NCBI GenBank assembly: GCA_038277395.1
Contig: CM076190.1
Span: 126,324,197 to 126,388,196, forward strand
DNA length: 64,000 bases
Direction: 5' to 3'
Origin: Dryocosmus kuriphilus
Lineage: Eukaryota > Arthropoda > Insecta > Hymenoptera > Cynipidae
Shown here: piece by piece, positions 22,701-32,952 of the stretch
Layout of the letters: each line of letters opens with the position of its first letter
Position numbering within the stretch: position 1 is the first letter of the stretch
The notes under the pieces: model-generated
The model's database searches: none
What the model was told of the DNA's origin: nothing
What the model saw: the letters and a program-made list of their open reading frames with translations, nothing else
Program-made: the position numbers and the translations under genes

Positions 22701-24740
22701 AGGGGAGTTTTAATCGTTCGTAATCCTCTACTGGCTGTATTTCTTGACGGATTTGGAACATTTTTTGTCAGAAATTGGCAGCATTAAATTTTTTAAATAC
22801 TGAAAATGCTCGATTTTGTAATTTAATTATGTGTGCAACAACATATAAACAAATATAGTGATAAAGCTAGCAAATTCAGAAATATATTTTTTTATTTAAA
22901 AGAAAAAACTCGTCATTGATCATTGCTCAATTTAATTGTTAAAAACAATTTATATAAACAAATACTTCAGTATAGTGCGCAAATGTTGAAAAGATTGATT
23001 TTTTACCTAAAATGCCTCATGTTTTGTATTGGATTTGTGATTAGTAATGATTTATCATCATGCATCAACAATTGTTATTGTTATAAGCAATTGCATCAAC
23101 AAATATTCAATTTTGTTTGTTTCTTTAGGTTTTCATCTCCTCTTTTCTACTAAACATAATTGACATTATTTCAAAAATGGTTATCAACCATGAAAAATTG
23201 TAAAAAAAATGAATATATTTAGTTACTTATAAAAAGTATATTAAACAAATGCCACAAAGGAACGTTTATTCGTGGAATTTTTTCAATAAGGTATGTTGGA
23301 AGTAAGTTAGTACTGATATTTAATCAAGATTTTTAGCTAAGTACTAAATTTATAATTGTTATGAACAATTTATTAAACAAACACGCAACTGTAAATGTTG
23401 TGTACTCAAGTAAGTGTTTTTGTTACTCCATCTTATACAATGGTATGTACCTCAGCGTCCGCAATTAAAGAAACGAACATTTATTCGTGGAAAAAAAATT
23501 TTTTCCATTAAATCTTTTTGAAAGCTAGCTAATACTAATATTTGATGTACATGTTGGGTCAAAGTTAAACATTTTTGTCAAGAAATTGTTTTAAAAATTC
23601 ACAAATTCCACATTATCACGTGAAAAAAAAACAGTTTCTTACACTCACCTTCCATATCGAATTATCTAATCAATTCTGCAATTTTGAGATCAATTTCAGA
23701 AATATCTTCTTCCCATTTCCACCTGAGAGATGCGATATATAAATCAGATGACACCAACAGTTTGTGGATCACATGAAATCTTGATCAAAAATTCATATCA
23801 GCTAGTTTTCAAGAAATAATTCAAGAAGATTTAATGAGTAAAATGATTTTCTTCCACCAAGAAATGTTCATATGTGTAATTTGTTTATACTGTGTTATTA
23901 ACAGAAATGATTGTTTAATTTTCGTTTAAGTTCCTTTCAATATCAATACTGGGCTACTATTGTAACAGTTGGAGCGAAAAAAAGCACTTACTCTAGTAGA
24001 AAACTTCTACAGTTGTGTATTTGTTTAACAAATTGTTTATAGTAATTGCAAATTTAATTCTTAGCTAGAAATCTTGATTCAGTAATCAGTATTAAATTGC
24101 TACAAACAGAGTTTACTGAAAAAAGAATTTCCACGAGGAAAGCTTCTTTCAGGGCATTTGTTTAATATACTTGTTATAAACAATTGAATATATTCACTGT
24201 TAACGATTTTTCGTGGTTGATGACCATTTTTGAAATAGCTTCAAGTGTCTTCAGTACAAAAGAGGAGATGAAAACCTAATGAAGAAATCAACATTGAATA
24301 TTTGTTGACACAATTATATAACAATAGCAATTGTTAAATTGTGATGACAAGTAATTACTAATTACAAACCTAATACAAAATATATCGCATTTTTGGTCAG
24401 TTTTGTCAAGATTTTCGCGCTAAACTGAAGTATTTGTGTATATGAATTGTTTATAACAATTAACTTGTCCTTCAATTATTTACTTATGTTCCTTAGGTAT
24501 GTGCATTAATTAGGGTCAATGGAAGGTTTGTGCAAGCAATTTTCTTTCAGATAAAAAATCATAGTTCTGAAATTGTTTATTTTGACACTATATTTGTTTA
24601 TATATTGTTGCACACGATATTAAATTGAAAATTCGAGCAATTTTCAGGACTTAGAAATTCAATACTGAGAATTTCTTAAACAAAACTTCAAAATCCGTCA
24701 TGAAATAGAGCCTACAGAGGATTATTTAAATAAATTCATT
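22700..24740. repeat. Large imperfect foldback (about 1-kb arms)
   Basis: The left arm from about 22715 (cgtaatcctctactggctgt, then tgtgcaacaacatataaaca at about 22832, then ttaggttttcatctcctctt at about 23125) is matched in inverted order by the right arm (about 24735, 24610 and 24260). The centre is near 23720. The arms are diverged but collinear. Both contain many imperfect palindromes of the form aattgttataaacaatt followed by attaaacaaat. No coding sequence is recognisable. Confidence 0.75.
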
Positions 24741-25043
24741 AAATTGTAAACAAATTGCCTATTTTTATTCTTCAACAATAAGAAGTTTTTCTGCAAGTAT
24801 GCGCAGATTATAGTTTCAACCATGAAAAAGAATAAGAAGAAGAAGAATTTTACTGATAAATTGCTGACTTCATTCATTGACCCATTTTGACTGTTTAATA
24901 AGTCAGTTTGATTGATTATTCGCTACATTTGTCCTGCTAAACAGTGAAAAAGACTTATTACTCATTTTTTTTTTACTGATTTGGCTCAGTGTTACATTTC
25001 GCACTCATTTAAATTTAAAGAGTGTATGAAAAGAGTTTCATTT

Positions 25044-27578
25044 TTACGCAAGGGTGTTAATAGCATGAGTGATCCATTCATTAACCTCCTGATGATTAAG
25101 ATTGACAAAAACATCCGCATCTTTACCAAATTCTGATCCTCGAAAAAGCGACACTCCAACCAGATGTGGTACCATTAGAGGCGGGACTGATAGTGCTAGC
25201 GGGCCTCCTGCATCGCCAACGCAAGTGCCTCTTCTTTTAGTTTCATCAAGAGTACAAATATTTTCATTTGTAATTGTATACCTTCCCAAGTAAATAGCAA
25301 TACACTGCTCCAGTGGAATTATGGATAGTCGAGCCTTGATTAACCGTGGAGGAAATAGACGTATGTGTCTGAAATATTTTAGAGGTTTTAAATGTTTTTT
25401 TTTTTTAATTTGATCAATATACATAGTTGTTTAATTGAAAATCGACTTGATATATTGTCAAGATTGCCAATTTTGTAAATAATTTTTTCGCAATTAACTT
25501 TAGGATTGTTGGAAAATGCTACAGTGAGCTGATTTTGCATCCCAGTCATTAAATATTTTAATTTGAATAAAATATTCATATTTTGAATCAATAATTATTA
25601 AAAATAATTATACTTTTTCTGTTTAGCTTAATAATGTTTAAAATATTTTCGACAACTTACTCTGAATCTCCTGGTCGTGTGCATCCCCAGCCACTAAAAA
25701 TACCATACTTTATGTGAGGTAAAAGTCCAAGAAACAAAGGAATTGGCTTACTTGGACTTCTGTCAAAATCGAAATGTGGAGAAACTTTATACAGCTCTGT
25801 AAAAAAATCGTTAATAGAGTTCCAGGTAATTGGCTAGAATCGCGGCTTTTTCGAATTTTTATTTTTTCGACTGAATTTTTCTTAAATATCTTCTTTTTTT
25901 ACTCAGAAACGAAAAATCAAGAGGGGGACGTTGAAAAAGATAATTATTTTTATTAAAATCTAACTATAAAGACGAATTTACTAAAAAAAAAAAAATATAT
26001 CAATTTTAGCATCTATCAGTCTTTTCTGATATCCGATTTTGGTTGAAATATATTTTTTTCAATTAAAAAATGAAAAATAAAGGAGGAGAAATTAAAAGAA
26101 AATTATTTTCATTAAAATCCTGGGATAAATTTCCGAAAAGCGTTAACCTTCGGTTTTCTTCAAATTCTCTACACTACGTATTTTCAGGCTCCAATTACGA
26201 ATAATCTCATTTTCAAGGTCAAAATCCCAAAAATATATTTTTTAAAACAGTTTTTTTCTCTTATTTTAAAAATCATTGATGATTTGATCGAAAAGAGTTC
26301 TAAACAAAAGTTTTAAAGCATAACAAATATATCTTTTATGTTGAATACCATCTTTCTAAAGTGTTAGTTTTTAAGAAAACAGAAAAACAAGTGAGCACTT
26401 ATGTAGTGTAGCTATTTTTCTGTGACTACTCACAGAAATACTTGAATATTTGAACTCGAAGGAAAAATAGGGGGAAAAAGTAAACCAAGCAACATCGTGC
26501 TAATAATGCTATGATCTCAAACAATGTGGGATGAGGTAAGCAGATATGCCGAAGTAATCCTAAAGGAAAAGAAGACAGATGAGTAACAGAGGGATGCAAA
26601 TGATGCAAATGCTAAAGAAAACCAACAACTAACACCTCCAATTTGCCGAAGGCCGGCGAGCCCGTTGAACTGCAACAGTGCTACCGAGGAGGAGGCTTTC
26701 AACTTTGGAGAAAAGGGGGTCACAAGATAGGAGACAAGCTGTAGCTGAAGGATGCTGAAGCACGGCGTAGGAAGCCTATAACACATGTCCTAACACATGA
26801 CCTCCTCTTGCAAAAAGAAAAAAGAACTTGAATTGACATCCCTACCCCTTTTCAGTGCTTTGCACCAAGTATTTTTATGACCAATCACAGGGATGCCTTC
26901 CCGCCCCCCGCAAAACTCTGGAAAGGGGTAGAGGTGTACCTTCAAGTATTTCTGTGACCAGTCACAAGGGCGTCTTTCCACCTCTCCGCAAAATACTTAA
27001 AAGGGTTAGGAGTGTGACTAAAATTAGTCACGTGATAGTCACACTTCCCCCTCTTGATTTTTCATTTTCCAGTAGAAAATAAGATATTTAAACAAAAACC
27101 GAAGCGGAAGATTGAAAATTCGTAAAAGCCACTATTCCAGACAAATACCGAATTCGACTAGAACGAGATAGAAATTTTAAATTGCAAATTTTATTTTTAG
27201 TTATAACTCTTTATCTGTCAGTCGATTTAAAAAAATTTTTTTTTTTTACTTAGAAGGCAAAAGCATTCGAATAATCACCTAGGTTAATATTGGGCGCGAC
27301 TGCTATTCTGTTTTTGATAGTGTGAATAGTTCCGTTGTTTCTTATTGCTGAACCGGATATAGTGGTGTACATTACCATATCCAGTGAAAAGACACAAGTA
27401 CGAAGTGATAAGACAAATACGGCTGATACAATACTACCTGCGCACCAAATCTGGTTATTTCTTCGAATACCTACAATGTAGGGAGCACTTTCAATACGTA
27501 TTGCACCTGTTGTTGAACCGTCTTCCTTATCTATATTAATTACACGCTTTTGACGAATGTGAAGATGTGAAGAAACCT
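25044..27578 (-). CDS. Serine protease homolog (chymotrypsin fold, inactive), at least three exons
   Basis: Exons deduced on the minus strand are 27578-27279, 25796-25661 and 25368-25044; joints keep phase and use AG acceptors and GT donors. They encode about 252 residues, a normal trypsin-domain length. Exon A has a basic QKR followed by VINI (where active enzymes have R/IVGG), APYIVGI and WCAGSIVSAVFVLSLRTCV; the catalytic His position (normally AAHC) is Thr. The end of exon A reads NINL where NDIAL is usual, so Asp is probably Asn. Exon B has KPIPLF and SGWG. Exon C has NICT and GTCVGDAGGPL; the catalytic Ser of GDSGGP is Ala. The protein is therefore a non-catalytic homolog, probably secreted; in insects such proteins act as cofactors or binding proteins in immunity and elsewhere. 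The first exon with a signal peptide was not found. The 1.5-kb intron holds a LINE fragment. A pseudogene remains possible. Confidence 0.68.
26500..26815 (+). mobile_element. LINE 3'-UTR fragment in the serine protease homolog intron
   Basis: The word ccgaaggccggcgagcccgt (about 26645) is the sense-strand counterpart of the 3' UTR of the LINE at 481-964, and gcctataacacatgtcct (about 26773) parallels its gcctataacccatgttcct. An A-rich tail (caaaaagaaaaaag, about 26811) follows. It lies on the plus strand, antisense to the gene. Confidence 0.6.
26866..27025. repeat. 77-bp tandem duplication with an inverted partial copy nearby
   Basis: caagtattt-tgacca-tcacagg begins at 26866 and again at 26943, with the rest of the unit (gcaaaa-ct-gaaagggg) also duplicated. 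A short inverted copy (gactactcacagaaatacttgaa) is at about 26421-26445. Confidence 0.55.
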
Positions 27579-27779
27579 CTGCAAGAATGATATAAGTTAA
27601 TAAATTAACATCATTTTATGTGATTGGGATAAAGCGTATAATGGACCTTCGAACTGCTTTCATATCGCTAGCTTGTGTTTTTTACTTATAAACCAAGTTG
27701 TGCGATGAGTCGGAGCGAAGTAGTGGGACAAGTATCGTTGTTTGAATAACGATCATATGACTCCTAGGTTGGTCTAAAA

Positions 27780-29220
27780 TTTATCCCATCCCTTATGTAT
27801 CCTTTCCTTATGCTCCTATTCGTCTTCTACACCTTCTCATACCCATCCCTTATTCCCACCCTATCAATACCACTCTGATTTTTCCCATTTCCCCATACAC
27901 ACTTCTACCAACTCCACGTCTCTTCTTACCACTACTAGATTCCCCTTTTCCTTTTTCTTATCGTACCCACTTATACCTTCCCATTCCTTCCCCTATTCTC
28001 ATTCACCACCCCATTTACAGTCCTCGACCCAATCCCTAATTCCTCCTCACCAACACCAGTCTTTTTCCCCAATTACCCACATCGAATCTTCCCAACTCCA
28101 CATCATCCCTGTCACCCATCCACATCACCCTTCTCACACCCACCACTCCCTATTTACCCTTTTTCTACCGCCCTTTCCTTCCCTTATAATCCCGCCCGAC
28201 TTCCTTTCCCCTCTAATATTGCTCCAGCCAACTCTCTTTCCCCCATTCCCCCTTCTCTTCTCCCTTTACCCTCTTATCACTATCATACACCTATTTTTAT
28301 TTTTCTTACTCTACCCGCTTCTGCCCTCATTTTCCTATTTCCTTCCTCATATTCGCGTCACTTTCTTTTCCTCTCCACCCCCCCCCCCCCCCCCGAAAAT
28401 CATAACTCTTTTGTTATAGCTCTTACCACACTCTTCATGCTGAATATTTTGTTCTCAAGCCTCCTGCCCCTTTTCCCATCTCACCAACACTACACTTTAT
28501 TTTTCTATTTTCGTTTCCCAACCACCCCTTTATTTTCCCCTCAACAGTACCACTCTCTTTTTTCTCCTTTCCTCATACTCATCGCTCCTAACTCCACTTC
28601 CCCTCTTATCAATCCACATCATTCCTCTCACCTTCACCACTCTCTATTTTCTCCTGTTCCAACCCTCTTCCCTTCCTTATAACTTTACCTAACTTTTGTT
28701 CCCATCTAACATCACTCCAGCTTCACTCTCTTTTCTCATCCCTCCTTCTATCTATTCCTCTTGCTGCTTCTAGACTCTCTTTTCTCCTCTTATCTATCCA
28801 CATCGTCCCTCTCACGCCCCCTCCTCTGTGCTCTATTTACACCTGCTCTACAATCATGTTGTTCTTTATATTCCCACCGACTTTCTTTTCCTTTTCACCT
28901 CCTACCTCCAAGTGACACATCTTTTGTTCAAACCCTTATTAACCCCACTCTTCGCGTTGAATTTTTTATTATCAAACATCCTCCCTCTCTTTATATCTCA
29001 CTAGCACTACACTTCTCTTTCCCTTCTTCTTTTTCTGACCACACCATTATTTCTCTCTCACCAATACCACTCTCTCTCTTCACTCCCTTCCCCATATCCA
29101 CCCCTCCTATCTTCATTTCTCCTCCTTTTCCCTCAAATTTCTCCTCTCATCTCCACCACCGTACATTTCTTCTGTTATATACCCCCCCCCCCCCCCCTTT
29201 ATCACCAACGCCAATCTGAA
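27780..29220. repeat. Pyrimidine-rich block, copy 2, with C homopolymers
   Basis: About 1.4 kb of C/T-rich plus strand. The module caccactccctattt recurs at 28141 and 28635, with a weaker copy at about 29155, giving a rough 0.5-kb spacing. C runs of about 16 and 15 lie at about 28378-28393 and 29183-29197. Open frames here are not genes. Confidence 0.7.
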
Positions 29221-30060
29221 TTTCGGTTTAGAACTCTACATTTGGGATTTTTTAGGGTAGAGGCTTGGGAACATGTGAAATAGGATTTTATTTATTGGTT
29301 TTGTTATCAATCTATTATAGTCTTTATGATTACAGTACATAATTATTTTAAATGAAAATTCAAAGTGAAATATTTCACATTAGATTTTTAAATAGTATAT
29401 GAAATTCTCTTTTGATAGGCACATGCCACCTACTTCGACTAATTTTATGAAATTTTTTGGATTAATATTCTTATAGGGGGGGGGGGGGGGGGGGGGGGGA
29501 TTAAAAAATAGTATTATAAATTTTAGAACTGAGTGTGGGAAGTTTTATTTAAGAAAATTGAGTATTGTCAACAGGGGTTGTTTTGGTACATTTCTGGGTA
29601 AATATGTTTTAACAGCAATCCACAGTGGGACAGATTATCAAAATTGGCCAAAACTCGAGATCAAAATTTACGTAGAATGGAACTGTTATTGTTTTACAGA
29701 TATGTTATCGTAGCTACAACAAAATTTCAGGAGATTTCATGGAAAAATAATGTCTCTAAAGTCTGTGGAAATCGCAAAATCTCTTAAGGTCAATGTCATC
29801 AAAAGTTTTTGAAAAATATTTATTAATTTCTTCAATTTATTACGAATTTCAATGTTTAAAAATTTCGTTGTTCATTGAACCCGTTTCTAAAATACCTGCA
29901 AGTACTAAATCACTTGTAATATTCGACTAATTACGGATGGAAAAAGAGTTTACGTGCAGTCTTTTAAATTTTTTATTACTGGACATTTTTCAGTTAAAAA
30001 GTACCACGAAGTACCACGTCTTTTTAAGTATTTCAAGGAATAATTCTACTCGTTAATTTT
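29220..30060. other. Spacer with G homopolymer; partial match to 21.8 kb
   Basis: 29298-29445 resembles 21811-21930. A G run of about 22 lies at 29478-29499. Nothing else is recognised. Confidence 0.45.
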
Positions 30061-30069
30061 TATTGTAGT

Positions 30070-30340
30070 TTCAAATGGCCTATTCTTTCGGGATATTTCT
30101 AAAAAGCGCTACGACGTCCAGCGAAGCGAAGAGGTGATTTTCTGGAATCGTCATCTGTCCCATTTTTTTCACTAAATCGAAGCTGTTAGGCACTCTCGAT
30201 TTAAGACTAACTAAGCGGTCTAAGCGGGTTACCTAACTTATGAATTTTCGGAACACCATAGAATTTGGAAGGTTCAGCATGAGATACCTTAAGACGTTTC
30301 GAATCCTCAGCGAGTGCGATTTTTCAAAGCGCTTAAGCGT
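30070..30340 (-). pseudogene. Penelope-like element reverse transcriptase fragment
   Basis: The minus strand near 30275-30210 reads KFYGVPKIHKLGNPLRPL, the hallmark RT motif of Penelope-like elements. In another frame near 30140-30085 it reads FASLDVVALFRNIPKE, the next motif (usually SxDVVSLFTN). Several stops and a frameshift separate and follow them. No endonuclease or terminal repeats are visible, so it is a short dead remnant. Confidence 0.75.
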
Positions 30341-30926
30341 GCGATTATATTTGAAAATGTCTGTGTATTAGTAACCTTAAAATGGAAGAATTTATAATAA
30401 TAATTTCAAGCATAATAATTTTTTTCATTAAATAATCTCGAGCTTATTTTCAGTGACCTTCAATGTGGATTTTGAACTGTATTTTACGTTGGTAGTCAGC
30501 ATACTTTGTTTGAGTGGCGATACTTTGTTCTTTTCACTCCCTACACTTTGTATCGGACTGATTACTAGACTGCTCGGGACTGCTTACACTAGCCGCTCGA
30601 CCACCATTCAAGACTTGCGCGTGAATCGTGGTATAAAGTTCGTGCACGCTTTACATTTGGTATCGGATTCCTACTTTTCGGGACAACGATTCTCCTCGAT
30701 TTGGATATCGACTTGTTCTTGTTGTTTGACCCCCAATTGAAATATTTGCGCATGAATGATTTGTTATTTTCGTATCCTGGATCTCAAAAAGGTCGTCTTG
30801 TTCGGGAATGAGATCTGAATTCTGGGCACTGAGGTCTGATATTTCCAATCGTATTTTTCTTCGTATATATTTGGCAAAGTGCATTTTTTATAGAAGCAAA
30901 TACTTTATAATTATTATACATATAAT
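30340..30926. other. Spacer; unrecognised frames on both strands
   Basis: A plus-strand frame 30453-30740 and a minus-strand frame 30651-30884 overlap. Neither resembles a known domain, and I do not call either a gene. Confidence 0.35.
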
Positions 30927-31929
30927 TATACAGGGTGTTTTTTTTTAACTTGACAAATCGAAATATCTCAAAAAATACGCATCCTACGAAAAAAATGTTA
31001 GTAATAAAAACTTTTTATTTTCGAGGGGGAAAATCGGTTTTGCAAAAACTTACCCCACCCCACCCCCTAAGGGGGTAGGGGTGGGGGTAACTTCGTAATT
31101 TCAAATGGGAACCCCAATTTTTTATCACAGATTCAGATTCTCCTTTATGAAATACGTAAGTTTTATTCGAAAAATTTTTTTCGATTCGCGATACATGGCG
31201 CTGAAATTGCGAAAAATGAAATTGCTTTTTTTAACTTGACAAATCGAAATATCTAAAAAAATACGCATCCTACGAAAAAAATGTTCTTAATAAAAACTTT
31301 TTATTTTCGAGGGTGAAAAGCGGTTTTGCAAAAATTTACCCCACCCCACCCTCTAAGGGGCAGGGGTGGGGGTAACTTCGTAATTTCAAATGGGAACCCC
31401 AATTTTTTATCACAGATTCAGATTCTCATTTATGAAATACGCAAGTTTTGTTTGAAATTTTTTTTTCGATTCGCGATAGATGGCGCTGCAATTGGAAAAA
31501 ATGTAATTGTTGAGTGTTTCAAGGATAACGCTTCCAAACAGAAGGTAATTGAGACGTGTTGAATGATCTTCCTTAGATTCAACACGTCTCATTTACCTTT
31601 TGTTTGGAAGTGTTATTCTTGAAACACTCAACAATTACATTTTTTGCAATTGCAGCGCCATCTACCGCGAATCGAAAAAAAAAATTTCAAACAAAACTTA
31701 CGTATTTCATAAATGAGAATCTGAATCTGTGATAAAAAATTGGGGTTCCCATTTGAAATTACGAAGTTACCCCCACCCCTGCCCCCTTAGGGGGTGGGGT
31801 GGGGTAAATTTTTGCAAAACCGCTTTTTCCCCTCGAAAATAAAAAGTTTTTATTAAAAACATTTTTTTCGTAGGATGCGTATTTTTTGAGATATTTCGAT
31901 TTGTCAAGTTAAAAAAAACACCCTGTATA
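30927..31929. mobile_element. Foldback/MITE-like element with CAGGGTG ends
   Basis: It begins cagggtgttttttttt at 30931 and ends aaaaaaaacaccctg at 31925, flanked on both sides by tata (possible TA-type or 4-bp duplication). The arms are long: aacttgacaaatcgaaatatct, a G/C block (cccaccccaccc / gggtgggg) and a cattttt-gattcgcgat-atggcgctg block. The left arm is duplicated in tandem (about 30940-31226 and 31227-31500), the right arm is single, and the centre is a palindrome around 31565. No transposase is encoded. Confidence 0.8.
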
Positions 31930-32950
31930 ATAATAAATATTTGAATTTTATCTTTTTATTTAATGATATTTAAAATAATAGGTCAACGGCTTTATTAGTA
32001 ACTAGATTTAAATTTAGTAAGGTCAGATCAAAACTAGGAAAATAAATAAATAAATTTTGTGAATTCGAAGTTGTCAAACCGATGGTCCAGAGGACCATCA
32101 TTAAGAGGAAATAGGACAATTTTCCATATCAAATATAAAATGTTAATTTCCGTGCTCCACCTGTGCTTCTAACCAGGCTCACATCCTGGAGATCGTATAG
32201 CTGAGGCCTAAGGAATTAAGCTGATACCCAATCCCATTACGAGTTTGCAGAGGTGAGACTTCGTCTCACCAAGTCAAGAGTTGGCAGAATTAAAATCAGT
32301 AAAATTTAAGCCAGACGGGCAGCAGAGTTTTTTTTAAAAACCTAATTTCAGGGGGTTAGGAAACCGAATTGGAACCTTGCGCCCGGCATAGCACCTAGCT
32401 TGGGCAAGGTAAAGATTGGGTTTGTGTGAGTGTCAAATAGGTTGCATTTTTATGTGGAAACTATAAAAATTATTCTGGATGTCTCCATAAGATGAGAAAA
32501 GTTAAAACTGCATTCTAGACCACCGTTGAATTCGTTCGAGAGACGAAATCATTACTGAAGGAAATACACACGGGCAAACTTAAGTTTTACGTGACTCGAT
32601 TTGCGCTTTTGGGTTCTCACAATCTCGCTGAGCAAATAATAGATTAATGTCGTGAATACAAAAATCAGTCGTTCCCGCCTAAATTTCATAGAGTCACCTG
32701 CCCTCGTTGACCCCAGATCCAGATTGGGCTGAAGTTTCAGACGTCTTAGTAAGACGATTTCTAAATTCATTTTTTTTATTTATTATTTTTTGTAAAACTC
32801 AAGAGTATTGTATAAAAAAGCAATTTTAATAATAATTTATGCAAAATATTGCAATAAACAAAAGCAGGGCCAAAAACAACTTTTTCAAGAAAATTTCAAT
32901 TTTCCCCCAAAATGAAAAAATGTATCCTTTTGAACCTTTGTATTTTAGAA
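31930..32950. other. Spacer before satellite array A; no gene seen
   Basis: 31985-32025 (gtaactagatttaaatttagtaag) matches 21471-21500. The last 70 bp before the array resemble a decayed satellite monomer (atgaaaaaatgtatccttttgaa). A frame at 32552-32770 (minus) is not recognisable. Confidence 0.45.
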
Positions 32951-32952
32951 CG

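Noticed and set aside
27646..27700. Signal-peptide-like frame MDLRTAFISLACVFYL
   Set aside because: It is on the plus strand, opposite to the serine protease homolog, and stops after 16 codons.
28219..29219. Open frames of 66-152 codons rich in Ser, Pro, Leu and Phe
   Set aside because: They follow from C/T-rich composition of the repeat block; no start context or conserved domain.
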